Shown piece by piece: positions 1 through 5,607 of a DNA stretch of 29,951 nt (positions within the stretch are counted from its first letter, which is position 1; every line of letters begins with the position of its first letter). Source of the stretch: a virus; IMG/VR virus record IMGVR_UViG_3300013212_000027, positions 1-29,951 of that record. One strand, given 5' to 3'. The position numbers and the translations under genes are program-made. The notes below the pieces were generated by a model, which saw only the letters and a program-made list of their open reading frames with translations, searched no databases and was not told the origin of the DNA.

Positions 1-18
1 ATAAAAATATAAATACTA
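1..18. repeat. Terminal direct repeat, left copy
   Basis: The first 18 bases (ATAAAAATATAAATACTA) are identical to the last 18 bases at 29934-29951. The simplest reading is that the sequence closes into a circle and this is an assembly overlap. A genuine short terminal redundancy cannot be excluded. Confidence 0.85.
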
Positions 19-32
19 TTTTTTAAAAATTG

Positions 33-130
33 GTTTAAAAGTTTAAAAAACCTTGTTAGATACTATAAAATAAGGAAAGTTTAGTTTAAAAATAGTTTAA
101 AAAAGTTTAAAATTTTAAACCTAGTTTAAA
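33..130. other. Origin-like iteron array, left arm
   Basis: Copies of GTTTAAA begin at 33, 41, 84, 95, 105 and 124, with one inverted copy (TTTAAAC) at 114-120. From 84 on the spacing is 9-11 bp, so the copies fall on one face of the helix. Together with the inverted array at the other end of the window and the very AT-rich stretch between them, this looks like a replication origin or a curved regulatory region. The primase-helicase gene lies just beyond the other arm. No initiator protein is identified; origin function is inferred. Confidence 0.5.
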
Positions 131-132
131 AT

Positions 133-160
133 AAAAAAACCACCCTTTTAAGAGTGGTTT
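133..160 (-). terminator. Intrinsic terminator after the ssb-like gene
   Basis: On the minus strand AAACCAC pairs with GTGGTTT (plus 137-143 with 154-160), followed by seven T residues. It lies just past the stop codon at 184 and would end the leftward ssb transcript before the origin-like region. Confidence 0.75.
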
Positions 161-183
161 TATAGTTGTGTTGTAAGTTGTAG

Positions 184-861
184 TTAGAAATCCAAATCGT
201 CGCTTAAATCGTCTTTTAAATCAATTTCTTCAATAACTGGCTCGGCTTTTACCAAATAAGCTTTTAGATAAGTTTCTAAAGTGTTGAAAGCAATATCAGC
301 TAAATTACATTCTTTGTCTGTTAAAGACTTTGCAAAAGAGAATAAAGGTGTTGTAAACTTAACCGCTCCCTTTTTGCCCTCTTCAACATTTGCAACTTTC
401 ACCCATTCATCAGCAAATCTGCTTTTAGTCTTTTGTGAGAAGTCGCCCCACTTTTGCACTGCTGATCCTTTTAATTGAATATTGGCAAGTGTGCCATCTT
501 CAAGCATGATGTAGATGCTTTTAGTGTAGTGAGCACCCGCAGCAACAATTTTCTCTTTAATATCTTTATAGATACCTTTTGCAATTTCGTTGCCTTTAAA
601 CGGTTTTACAGTAATCACTTCTTTTGAGATAAATTTAACCTCGTTAGAATAGATTGAGCTCGATGTTGCATCGTTCCAACCTTTAATGGTGTGAAGTTCA
701 TCTAATACTAAAAATCTAAATGGTAAAGGAATTAAAACGTTTTTCGCTTCTTCTTTGTCGTAATAGCTGAAACATTTTTCGTTTGATTTCCAGTCAATGA
801 ATTTTGTTGCTGGATTCGATTGTGGTGCAGAAAATGCTTGTCTGCGGTTTGAAGTAATCAT
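184..861 (-). CDS. Probable phage single-stranded DNA-binding protein
   Basis: This 225-aa protein probably coats ssDNA during phage replication. The C-terminus is strongly acidic and ends in phenylalanine (DDLSDDLDF), the form of the tail by which bacterial and phage SSBs recruit partners. The body is soluble, mixed alpha/beta, with no membrane segment, and resembles a family I associate with Bacteroidota phages (a 'VLDELHTIKGW' then 'IYSNEV' stretch near residues 52-74). The gene has its own promoter (928-935), a pseudoknot leader and a terminator. The preceding gene (937-1374) probably works with it. An OB-fold is expected but not demonstrated; it could be another replication accessory protein. 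Confidence 0.6.
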   Translation of the reverse strand: MITSNRRQAFSAPQSNPATKFIDWKSNEKCFSYYDKEEAKNVLIPLPFRFLVLDELHTIKGWNDATSSSIYSNEVKFISKEVITVKPFKGNEIAKGIYKDIKEKIVAAGAHYTKSIYIMLEDGTLANIQLKGSAVQKWGDFSQKTKSRFADEWVKVANVEEGKKGAVKFTTPLFSFAKSLTDKECNLADIAFNTLETYLKAYLVKAEPVIEEIDLKDDLSDDLDF

Positions 862-879
862 AATATTTATTTTATTTAT

Positions 880-911
880 GGTTAGAAATTAAGATGCTCT
901 AACCTTGCATC
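880..911 (-). promoter_or_regulatory. H-type RNA pseudoknot in the ssb-like leader
   Basis: In the leftward transcript GATGC (911-907) pairs with GCATC (897-893). The loop it encloses holds GGTTAGA (904-898), which pairs with downstream TCTAACC (886-880). This gives stem 1 of 5 bp, loop 1 of 2 nt, stem 2 of 7 bp, no nucleotide between the stems, and loop 3 of 6 nt. An unstructured run of UAAA-type repeats follows up to the AUG at 861. The layout recalls the T4 gene 32 translational operator, which is bound by the T4 ssDNA-binding protein. Confidence 0.7.
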
Positions 912-927
912 GATTATTATGTTGGTG

Positions 928-935
928 CAAATATA
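928..935 (-). promoter_or_regulatory. Host-type promoter box for the ssb-like gene
   Basis: TATATTTG on the minus strand matches the Bacteroidota -7 box TAnnTTTG. It lies just past the stop of the upstream gene and about 65 bp before the ssb-like start. I see no good -33 TTG box. Confidence 0.6.
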
Positions 936-936
936 G

Positions 937-1374
937 TTAAAAACTAATTGCTAAACTACTTTTTCTCGGAGTTGTTGAAACTTTTGGGACTTGATTTCCG
1001 TAAGCGTCAAAAGTATCTTGCTTTTGTGCAAGTTTTAATTGCTCGGTCCTGGCGTCTAAATCCTTTTTAATGGTGCTGTAAATCTCATCTTCTGCATAGT
1101 TAATTGTATCACCACCGCTTCTAAATGTGCCTTTTAATCCAAACGCTTCAAAATTCTCTTGTGGCAATACTTTTAGCAGTTCCGTGTTAATTATCTCCAA
1201 CGCTTCGCCCATTCTTTTGGCTTGTGCTAGTAATTCATATTTATCAGTTTCTCCAGCTTCTAAAATATTTGTTATAAAAGTCTTTGCACTAAATTGAATT
1301 TCTTTTTTGTTTGGTAAAAAGTTTGATGTTTGAATTTCTTGTTCACGCATCAACATGAATAGGTCTTTTGACAT
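937..1374 (-). CDS. Hypothetical early protein upstream of the ssb-like gene
   Basis: A soluble 145-aa protein of unknown function. The central part (about residues 65-120) is predicted helical and charged, and contains 'TFRSGGDTINYAEDEIY' followed by a lysine-rich helix. The C-terminus ends in a hydrophobic 'LAISF', not an acidic tail. It starts 4 bp after the pentapeptide-repeat gene and ends just before the ssb promoter, so it sits in the early operon that begins at 2417. Its place suggests a replication or recombination accessory role, but no catalytic motif is visible. Confidence 0.75.
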   Translation of the reverse strand: MSKDLFMLMREQEIQTSNFLPNKKEIQFSAKTFITNILEAGETDKYELLAQAKRMGEALEIINTELLKVLPQENFEAFGLKGTFRSGGDTINYAEDEIYSTIKKDLDARTEQLKLAQKQDTFDAYGNQVPKVSTTPRKSSLAISF

Positions 1375-1378
1375 AATT

Positions 1379-1888
1379 TTAATTTTTTAAATGTGTTAAA
1401 TACGCTTTATAAGCTAAATAAACTGCCTGAATTTGCTTAAAATCTTCTGTATCCCTTTTTGTTTCATAAATTTCTTCAGATTCAAAAAATAAATCCCATT
1501 CTTCAATATTTTTAGTTTTACATCCAATTTTTATTTTATTTCCTAAAATTGAAAACGACCATCTACAAAACAGTGGTAAAAAAGCATTTTCTTTATTTTT
1601 AGCCGAACTCAAATCAGCCGAACTCAAATCAGCCAAACTCAAATCAGCCAAACGCAAATTAGCCGAACGCAAATTAGCCCAACTCAAATCAGCCAAACGC
1701 AAATCAGCCGAACTCAAATCAGCCCAACTCAAATCAGCCAAACGCAAATTAGCCGAACGCAAATCAGCCAAACGCAAAGAAACGTTCTCACACACTGCTT
1801 TTTCAACTGTTTTTTTAATTGTATTGTTTTCGCATTCATATTCAAAAATTAACCCTCCAAATATTGATTTTATTTCTATTTTACTCAT
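1379..1888 (-). CDS. Pentapeptide-repeat protein
   Basis: A 169-aa protein with eleven clear pentapeptide repeats of the form (R/S)xA(D/N)L at residues 39-93. These should fold as a short right-handed quadrilateral beta-helix. Residues 1-38 form a separate beta-rich cap. The C-terminal ~65 residues ('[13 protein letters not shown]...') resemble a tail seen in other phage pentapeptide proteins. Some family members mimic DNA (MfpA, Qnr), but nothing here ties this protein to gyrase. Its ATG overlaps the end of the 59-aa gene at 1881-2060 by 8 bp. Cargo or anti-host function is possible and not shown. Confidence 0.85.
   Translation of the reverse strand: MSKIEIKSIFGGLIFEYECENNTIKKTVEKAVCENVSLRLADLRSANLRLADLSWADLSSADLRLADLSWANLRSANLRLADLSLADLSSADLSSAKNKENAFLPLFCRWSFSILGNKIKIGCKTKNIEEWDLFFESEEIYETKRDTEDFKQIQAVYLAYKAYLTHLKN
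1610..1774 (-). repeat. 15-bp tandem repeat array encoding the pentapeptides
   Basis: Eleven tandem 15-bp units, each one pentapeptide, vary mosaically between forms such as AACTCAAATCAGCCG and AACGCAAATTAGCCG (plus-strand reading). Near-identical nucleotide units suggest recent expansion, or copy-number change by slippage or recombination. Confidence 0.85.
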
Positions 1889-2060
1889 CTAAATGTTTTA
1901 TTTTAATTACTGTATCGTATTTTTGCTTGATTTCTTCAGCGGTTAATCCAGTTCTGTATAATTGGAATCTGTAAACTTGTCGCCCTGTTTTTTTATTGAA
2001 GTAATTAAATCCTTGAAGGTGTCTTTGAAATTCAAAATAAGTAGGTCTTGGTGCTTTCAT
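1881..2060 (-). CDS. Small conserved-looking protein (59 aa)
   Basis: This 59-aa frame reads [15 protein letters not shown]... and contains '[22 protein letters not shown]'. Its start overlaps the stop of the upstream gene as ATGA (2060-2057), and its stop overlaps the next ATG by 8 bp. Such coupling on both sides argues strongly that it is real. It is basic, with a possible C-terminal helix. Function unknown. Confidence 0.75.
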   Translation of the reverse strand: MKAPRPTYFEFQRHLQGFNYFNKKTGRQVYRFQLYRTGLTAEEIKQKYDTVIKIKHLDE

Positions 2061-2308
2061 TTTACCATGTTTTTAAAATTAGACAATGCTTTGTTATATT
2101 TTGCTAAAAATTCATCTTTTGTGCATGGCTCGTAATCGATAACGAATACTAATCCAGCGTGTTTAATTGAAATTTCGTTGTCATAAACACAAAGACAATT
2201 TTCTTCGCTGTAAATTTTGTAATGGGAAAAACCGCTTTTGCTTTTGTAGTAAGCTGGTAATGTAATTTCGACTTGTTCCTCAATTGTTTTTTTTGTTGTA
2301 ATTTTCAT
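2057..2308 (-). CDS. Hypothetical early protein (83 aa), first gene behind a structured leader
   Basis: A soluble 83-aa protein, with a beta-rich N-terminus ('TIEEQVEITLPAYYKS') and a helical C-terminus. It is the first gene after the promoter at 2417 and the kissing-loop leader at 2326-2405, so its expression is likely controlled by that RNA. The gene order then runs 59-aa protein, pentapeptide protein, 145-aa protein. No function is recognised. Confidence 0.75.
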   Translation of the reverse strand: MKITTKKTIEEQVEITLPAYYKSKSGFSHYKIYSEENCLCVYDNEISIKHAGLVFVIDYEPCTKDEFLAKYNKALSNFKNMVK

Positions 2309-2325
2309 TTTGTTTTAAATAAAAA

Positions 2326-2405
2326 CCTCTTTTAAAAATCTTTACTGGCAAGAGCAAAGCATTAAAAGAGGCGTTATAATTTTGTGAAAGTACCTTGCCG
2401 TACTT
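2326..2405 (-). promoter_or_regulatory. Kissing-loop leader RNA B
   Basis: In the leftward transcript hairpin 1 is AAGTAC[GGCAAG]GTACTT (2405-2388). Hairpin 2 is CCTCTTTTAA paired with TTAAAAGAGG (2371-2362 with 2335-2326). Inside it, CTTTGCT pairs with AGTAAAG (one G-U) and closes an apical loop CTTGCC (2352-2347). The two hexaloops are perfect complements. Five U residues follow hairpin 2, and the AUG lies 17 nt after it. The unrelated sequence at 29678-29764 has the same architecture. Confidence 0.75.
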
Positions 2406-2416
2406 GTTTTACTTTG

Positions 2417-2424
2417 CAAATATA
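2417..2424 (-). promoter_or_regulatory. Host-type promoter box for the 2308-937 operon
   Basis: TATATTTG on the minus strand matches TAnnTTTG. It lies 11 bp upstream of hairpin 1 of leader B. A TTTAG sequence upstream may serve as a weak -33 element. Confidence 0.6.
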
Positions 2425-2464
2425 AGTAAAGATTTTAATCTAAATGTTAAAATTTTAATAATTT

Positions 2465-2599
2465 TCATAAATTAGGTAAAATTATTGGCTCGTTAACTTC
2501 TACTTGTTTAGCGAGTTCTAAAATCTGTTTGCGTAACATCGCTAATTCTCTTTCTAATGCTTCAATTCTTTGCGCTTGGTAATCTATTAATTCACTCAT
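2465..2599 (-). CDS. Small coiled-coil protein (44 aa)
   Basis: A 44-aa frame, MSELIDYQAQRIEALERELA... with clear heptads (I/L/L/I/L) through residues 5-35, so it is predicted to be a single coiled-coil helix. It lies 11 bp after the 2611-2904 gene and is the last gene before the promoter at 2417. An A-rich stretch precedes the ATG. Function unknown; an oligomerising partner for a neighbouring small protein is possible. Confidence 0.6.
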   Translation of the reverse strand: MSELIDYQAQRIEALERELAMLRKQILELAKQVEVNEPIILPNL

Positions 2600-2610
2600 T
2601 TTATTTTTGT

Positions 2611-2904
2611 TTAAAGGTTGTTATAATACTCATCTAATTTATTAAACATTATTTCTTCTTGAAAATCCATTAAAATTAATTCGTTCCAGTTGCCATTGCT
2701 TTTGATTAAAAACTGCTCAACTATGTTTTTGCCGTTTTCATCTTTATAGAAATTTATACAAATGTTTTCTGTTTCGTACTCAAAAGCAAATGATCCATCA
2801 AACAAATCTACAAATTTTGATTCCTCAATAATTTTATTAAAATATTTCCTATCGTAAATTTTCTGCTCTATACTTCTGCGCTTAATCAAAGATTTCAGTT
2901 TCAT
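2611..2904 (-). CDS. Hypothetical early protein (97 aa)
   Basis: A 97-aa protein with a basic N-terminal helix and an acidic, beta-rich C-terminal half. It overlaps the end of the HTH gene by 23 bp. No family is recognised. A shorter start cannot be excluded, as the first ~15 residues are all basic and helical. Confidence 0.65.
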   Translation of the reverse strand: MKLKSLIKRRSIEQKIYDRKYFNKIIEESKFVDLFDGSFAFEYETENICINFYKDENGKNIVEQFLIKSNGNWNELILMDFQEEIMFNKLDEYYNNL

Positions 2905-3079
2905 GTAATTTTGTGTGTTTGGTTATTGATTCTATTGTAGATTTTTTACTCAAATTATCGTGACCGTGTTTAATCCAGTTGACTACGGTTTGAAGTGTTC
3001 GGTTGCAGTCTAAAGCGATTTTCATTTGAACGCTGGTGCATTTAAGTTCCTGTTGCGCTTTGTGAGTTAATTTTAACAT
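2882..3079 (-). CDS. Small HTH (Cro/XRE-like) DNA-binding protein
   Basis: This 65-aa protein is essentially one helix-turn-helix domain. Residues 15-40 ('SVQMKIALDCNRTLQTVVNWIKHG') fit a recognition fold, and the end 'TKLHETEIFD' matches the usual close of Cro-like phage regulators. It probably binds DNA as a dimer and regulates early genes. Candidate targets are the inverted sites near 23096 or the host-type promoters. It overlaps the next gene upstream by 7 bp in the early operon starting at 4315. Confidence 0.7.
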   Translation of the reverse strand: MLKLTHKAQQELKCTSVQMKIALDCNRTLQTVVNWIKHGHDNLSKKSTIESITKHTKLHETEIFD

Positions 3080-3267
3080 AGTTGTTGTTTTGTTAGTTTT
3101 TTTGTTATGTAGTGGTCAAAACAGAAATTAATCAATCTTTGTTCGTATTCTTGTAAATGCGTTTGATGGCGCATTTTTTGAAGTTCGCATTCGTGGACCA
3201 GTAATAAACGATGTGATTTTTTCAGCATCGTTACAATTTTATCTCTAAAGGTTAATTCTTTATTCAT
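3073..3267 (-). CDS. Hypothetical small helical protein (64 aa)
   Basis: I choose the start MNKELTFRD at 3267 because its ATG overlaps the stop of the preceding gene by 8 bp (ATGAATAA). An upstream ATG at 3297 would overlap by 38 bp. The protein is helical, with many His, Gln and Arg residues. Function unknown. Confidence 0.65.
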   Translation of the reverse strand: MNKELTFRDKIVTMLKKSHRLLLVHECELQKMRHQTHLQEYEQRLINFCFDHYITKKLTKQQLC

Positions 3268-3466
3268 TTTTATAAATTTCATTATACCATTTCTCAAAAC
3301 TCATTCCGATGTAAATGCTACTAAATTCTTTTTGCTGTTCAATTTGTGCAAAGTTGTAACATTCTCTTAATTGTTTTTTTTCAATTTCTTTAATCTTTTC
3401 ATAAAGTAATGAATCTTTATCTATATTGAGATATTCTAGTAAAAATTCTACTGCTGATTTTTTCAT
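3260..3466 (-). CDS. Hypothetical small phage protein (68 aa)
   Basis: This 68-aa acidic helical protein ends 'GMSFEKWYNEIYKNE'. The pattern (N-terminal 'AVEFLLEYL', central Glu/Lys helix, then F.KWY) is common among small early proteins of Bacteroidota phages. It has no known activity. It lies in the operon read from 4315. Confidence 0.7.
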   Translation of the reverse strand: MKKSAVEFLLEYLNIDKDSLLYEKIKEIEKKQLRECYNFAQIEQQKEFSSIYIGMSFEKWYNEIYKNE

Positions 3467-3533
3467 AATTATAATTTTTTAAATTGTTTGTCCCACTTAA
3501 AAATAAAATGCCATGATAACCAATAAATTGATT

Positions 3534-3884
3534 TTATTGATTTTGTCCAAGTTGTTGAGGTGTTATTTGTTTGTCTAACAAAAATGACTTGTACCTATTT
3601 TTTAAAATTCTATATTCATTTTCATTTGTCGTTAATGCTTCAAGATTTTCAATTTCTAAATTAATTTTTTCAGCAAGTGTAAAAGTCTCTTTGTAAGTCT
3701 GCATTCTTTGGTCAAAAAAAGTATTTTTATTTTGCTCCCAATTCTTTGAAGTTATTATACTATCATTATTATAGTGCGAGAAGTTTTTAATAATTTTACC
3801 TTCAAATTCAAAATCTGCTATTACTTCAATTTTAAAATAATAAAAAGCTTCAAGTGTTTTGTTATTTCTGTTTTCTGTTGTCAT
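3534..3884 (-). CDS. Hypothetical early protein (116 aa)
   Basis: A soluble 116-aa protein. Residues 12-40 look like beta strands and residues 55-100 like long helices with coiled-coil character. The C-terminus is Gln-rich. Gaps of about 60-70 bp on each side hold no gene. No family is recognised. Confidence 0.65.
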   Translation of the reverse strand: MTTENRNNKTLEAFYYFKIEVIADFEFEGKIIKNFSHYNNDSIITSKNWEQNKNTFFDQRMQTYKETFTLAEKINLEIENLEALTTNENEYRILKNRYKSFLLDKQITPQQLGQNQ

Positions 3885-3942
3885 TTTTTTTAAAAATAAG
3901 TAGTTAAATCTAAATTCATAATTTTAATGTAAAATGTGTGCG

Positions 3943-4020
3943 TTAAAAACAATTAGTTAATTCCATTGCTAAATCGATTAATACTGTTGTGATCCAAATT
4001 CTAAATTCTTTAGCTGTCAT
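3943..4020 (-). CDS. Possible 25-aa peptide just after the attenuator
   Basis: A 25-codon frame starting MTAKEFRIWITTVL lies directly after the U-run of the 4039 terminator hairpin, with an A-rich upstream stretch. It is amphipathic, with one possible short helix. There is no overlap coupling, so support is weak. It may be a regulatory or small toxic peptide, or chance. Confidence 0.35.
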   Translation of the reverse strand: MTAKEFRIWITTVLIDLAMELTNCF

Positions 4021-4038
4021 AATTTTTATTTTAAGTTT

Positions 4039-4195
4039 AAAAAAAATAGCTGTCTTTCCAGCTTGTCAATCTTATTGTAATTTCAGTATATGAGCTGGCA
4101 ATATTCTCGTATTGCTGGGTAGCTACTGTTTAACCTTTGGCATTACAACGACCTACATTACCGATAAGTAAGGATTTGCTTATGCTACCCCTATT
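4039..4195 (-). promoter_or_regulatory. Structured leader with antiterminator/terminator pairing
   Basis: In the leftward transcript GGGTAGC pairs with GCTACCC around a ~70-nt domain that includes ATAAG/CTTAT. GCAATA[CGAGAA]TATTGC follows, then CCAGCT paired with AGCTGG. The same AGCTG can instead pair with the next CAGCT (plus 4048-4052 with 4059-4063), a hairpin followed by A and eight U residues. The two pairings exclude each other. In addition TTGTAAT in the first domain complements ATTACAA in the loop of the CCAGCT stem. This looks like an attenuator or riboswitch for the genes at 3884-2465; the ligand is unknown. Confidence 0.6.
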
Positions 4196-4200
4196 GTATT

Positions 4201-4275
4201 TTAAAGAAGTCTTAATAGTTGCAGAAAAAAATAAGTAATAAAGCACACTATAAATATTTTGTTAAATTTTTTCAT
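4201..4275 (-). CDS. Possible 24-aa hydrophobic leader peptide
   Basis: This frame reads MKKFNKIFIVCFITYFFLQLLRLL. Two to three Lys precede one membrane-spanning stretch, and five of the last eight residues are Leu. It starts about 38 nt after the promoter box at 4315 and ends directly before the attenuator. It could be a membrane peptide or a leader peptide whose translation sets the downstream RNA fold. No homology is known to me. Confidence 0.45.
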   Translation of the reverse strand: MKKFNKIFIVCFITYFFLQLLRLL

Positions 4276-4314
4276 TTTATTATTTGTTAAAGGTTGTTAG
4301 CATTTTTGCCTTGA

Positions 4315-4322
4315 CAAAACTA
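4315..4322 (-). promoter_or_regulatory. Host-type promoter box for the small-gene operon
   Basis: TAGTTTTG on the minus strand fits TAnnTTTG. It lies between the terminator at 4380 and the 24-aa frame, where a new transcript is expected. No clear -33 box is seen. Confidence 0.5.
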
Positions 4323-4379
4323 ATCAAATAATGTAATATAAGAACTTTTAATAATAACTTTAGCTTTTATTTAACATAT

Positions 4380-4407
4380 AAAAAAAGCATTAATTTCTTA
4401 ATGCTTT
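4380..4407 (-). terminator. Intrinsic terminator of the late operon
   Basis: AAAGCATTAA (4384-4393) pairs with TTAATGCTTT (4398-4407) around a 4-nt loop. On the minus strand seven T residues follow. It lies 12 bp past the stop of the last lysis-region gene. Confidence 0.8.
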
Positions 4408-4418
4408 AATTTTTAGTA

Positions 4419-4553
4419 TTATAAATCTTTCAACACTTCATCAAATTTTTGTTCGTTGGGTGTTCCTTTAACTCCTTTTTGGTTTTTAACAATTAAACCA
4501 AGTCCGAAAATAATGGCTCTTTCTAATAACCTTTTCCAAAATCTTTTTTTCAT
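4419..4553 (-). CDS. Small basic membrane-associated protein (44 aa), lysis region
   Basis: MKKRFWKRLLERAIIFGLGLIV... gives a basic amphipathic N-terminus, a short hydrophobic segment (residues 13-22) and a polar tail. It follows the holin gene by 8 bp and is the last gene before the terminator at 4380. A lysis-accessory role is inferred from position only. Confidence 0.6.
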   Translation of the reverse strand: MKKRFWKRLLERAIIFGLGLIVKNQKGVKGTPNEQKFDEVLKDL

Positions 4554-4561
4554 AATTCAAT

Positions 4562-4762
4562 TTATTTTAATTGAGTTGCGATTATCTCATCTTTTTTTGC
4601 GGTGCTTCTTGAACTTCCAAAATAATAACCAACAACGCTAGACATCAATCCAACTACTGCAATTTTTACATCGTTTGTAGCGTTATTAAATGCTAAAATG
4701 TATAAACCGCCAGTTATTATAATTAACGCAACTATACCTTGAATATTTAATTTATTAATCAT
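4562..4762 (-). CDS. Putative holin
   Basis: A 66-aa protein with two membrane segments (about residues 8-25 and 32-48), then 'GYYFGSSRSTAKKDE' and a charged tail. This layout is typical of small phage holins that permeabilise the inner membrane and release endolysin. It sits in the order endolysin, coiled-coil membrane protein, holin. Its start overlaps the upstream stop by 4 bp (ATGA), indicating translational coupling. Confidence 0.75.
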   Translation of the reverse strand: MINKLNIQGIVALIIITGGLYILAFNNATNDVKIAVVGLMSSVVGYYFGSSRSTAKKDEIIATQLK

Positions 4763-5067
4763 TTTTTAAATATTAAGTTGAACATAAATCCGATTATGAT
4801 AGTCGATATTATACCAACAATAAATTTAAGCTGGTTAATATAGACGCTGTTTTTGTGGTCCTTTTCAATTAGATTTTCAACTTTGTCGCTTATGCTTTTA
4901 ACGCGGTGAACAAGTCCAGTTTCTTGATTAAACTCATCACCTATTAAAGCTGTTTTAATCATTCTATTATCATCTGCAACGTGTTCTAATTGAACTCGTA
5001 TCTTTGCTAAATGGTCATTAAAACGTTTAAAGTTTTCGTTATTTGGGTTAAATTCTGTTACTGCCAT
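4759..5067 (-). CDS. Coiled-coil membrane-anchored lysis accessory protein (XhlA-like layout)
   Basis: This 102-aa protein has a soluble coiled-coil region (residues 10-75, with 'LIGDEFNQETGLVHRV') and one C-terminal membrane segment (about residues 80-99). The layout resembles XhlA-type or holin-accessory proteins. It lies between the endolysin, which it overlaps by 10 bp, and the holin. It could also serve as a spanin-like component, though no lipobox is present. Confidence 0.65.
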   Translation of the reverse strand: MAVTEFNPNNENFKRFNDHLAKIRVQLEHVADDNRMIKTALIGDEFNQETGLVHRVKSISDKVENLIEKDHKNSVYINQLKFIVGIISTIIIGFMFNLIFKK

Positions 5068-5516
5068 TTTGAATAAACCGTTTTGCCGTTTATTTTCTCA
5101 GCTCTTAATACTTGCTTTCTTTGTTTTCCGCTTGATTCATAAGAAACGTGTACCCATTCTGGATTGTCTTTCGTTCCAAATTCCCAAATTAATTGGTCAA
5201 AATCTAAATTGTCCTTAATATAATCAAAAACTTCTTTATTTGTCGGCTTTACGTTATCAATATCCATCGCTTCACCCGTACAGTGTTGACTTGTTATTGA
5301 CCCTTTTACCGTGTTATTTAATTCTTGACCTCTATACATTGATGTTACCTTGATTGGTACTTTAAAATGCGCTCTAACTGGCTCAAAAACCTTTTCAGCT
5401 AGTAACTTCATGTTTTTAATAATGTTCAAACTAGGGTTATTATTTACAATTCCTAATTTATCAGCGGTTGCACTATGTACCGCTTCGGCTAAACTTAAAT
5501 TTTTACTTATTTGCAT
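5058..5516 (-). CDS. Endolysin, peptidase M15 family
   Basis: A zinc peptidase that cleaves peptidoglycan cross-links at lysis. The M15 signature SxHxxGxAxD is present (Ser76, His78, Gly81, Asp85), with the third zinc ligand in 'WVHVS' (His123) and a likely catalytic Glu112 in 'WEFG'. At 152 aa it is the usual length for a single-domain phage M15 enzyme. There is no signal peptide, so export should depend on the holin downstream. Its start overlaps the 34-aa gene upstream by 14 bp. Confidence 0.9.
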   Translation of the reverse strand: MQISKNLSLAEAVHSATADKLGIVNNNPSLNIIKNMKLLAEKVFEPVRAHFKVPIKVTSMYRGQELNNTVKGSITSQHCTGEAMDIDNVKPTNKEVFDYIKDNLDFDQLIWEFGTKDNPEWVHVSYESSGKQRKQVLRAEKINGKTVYSKWQ

Positions 5517-5607
5517 CTTTGGGTTTATTAGTTTTTAATAAATATTCATTCATTTTTTTTATATTTTCCGTTTTGACTTTATAAGTCTTTGCTAATTCAG
5601 TTTTCAT
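5503..5607 (-). CDS. Small coupled protein (34 aa) before the endolysin
   Basis: MKTELAKTYKVKTENIKKMNE... is a 34-aa Lys-rich helical peptide. Its ATG overlaps the stop of the adaptor gene as ATGA (5607-5604), and its stop lies 14 bp inside the endolysin gene. Coupling on both sides supports it. Function unknown. Confidence 0.65.
   Translation of the reverse strand: MKTELAKTYKVKTENIKKMNEYLLKTNKPKDANK

Noticed and set aside
1600-1790. Regular short repeats that could suggest a CRISPR-like array
   Set aside because: The units are contiguous 15-mers without spacers and encode pentapeptides in one open frame.
4095-4115. Hexaloop CGAGAA in hairpin GCAATA/TATTGC as a third kissing partner
   Set aside because: I find no complementary TTCTCG loop in the same leader, so it is not counted with leaders A and B.
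4120-4195. tRNA-like closing stem GGGTAGC/GCTACCC
   Set aside because: Neither strand has a T-loop (TTCRA) or a proper D-arm and anticodon arm. The length and inner stems do not fit a tRNA.
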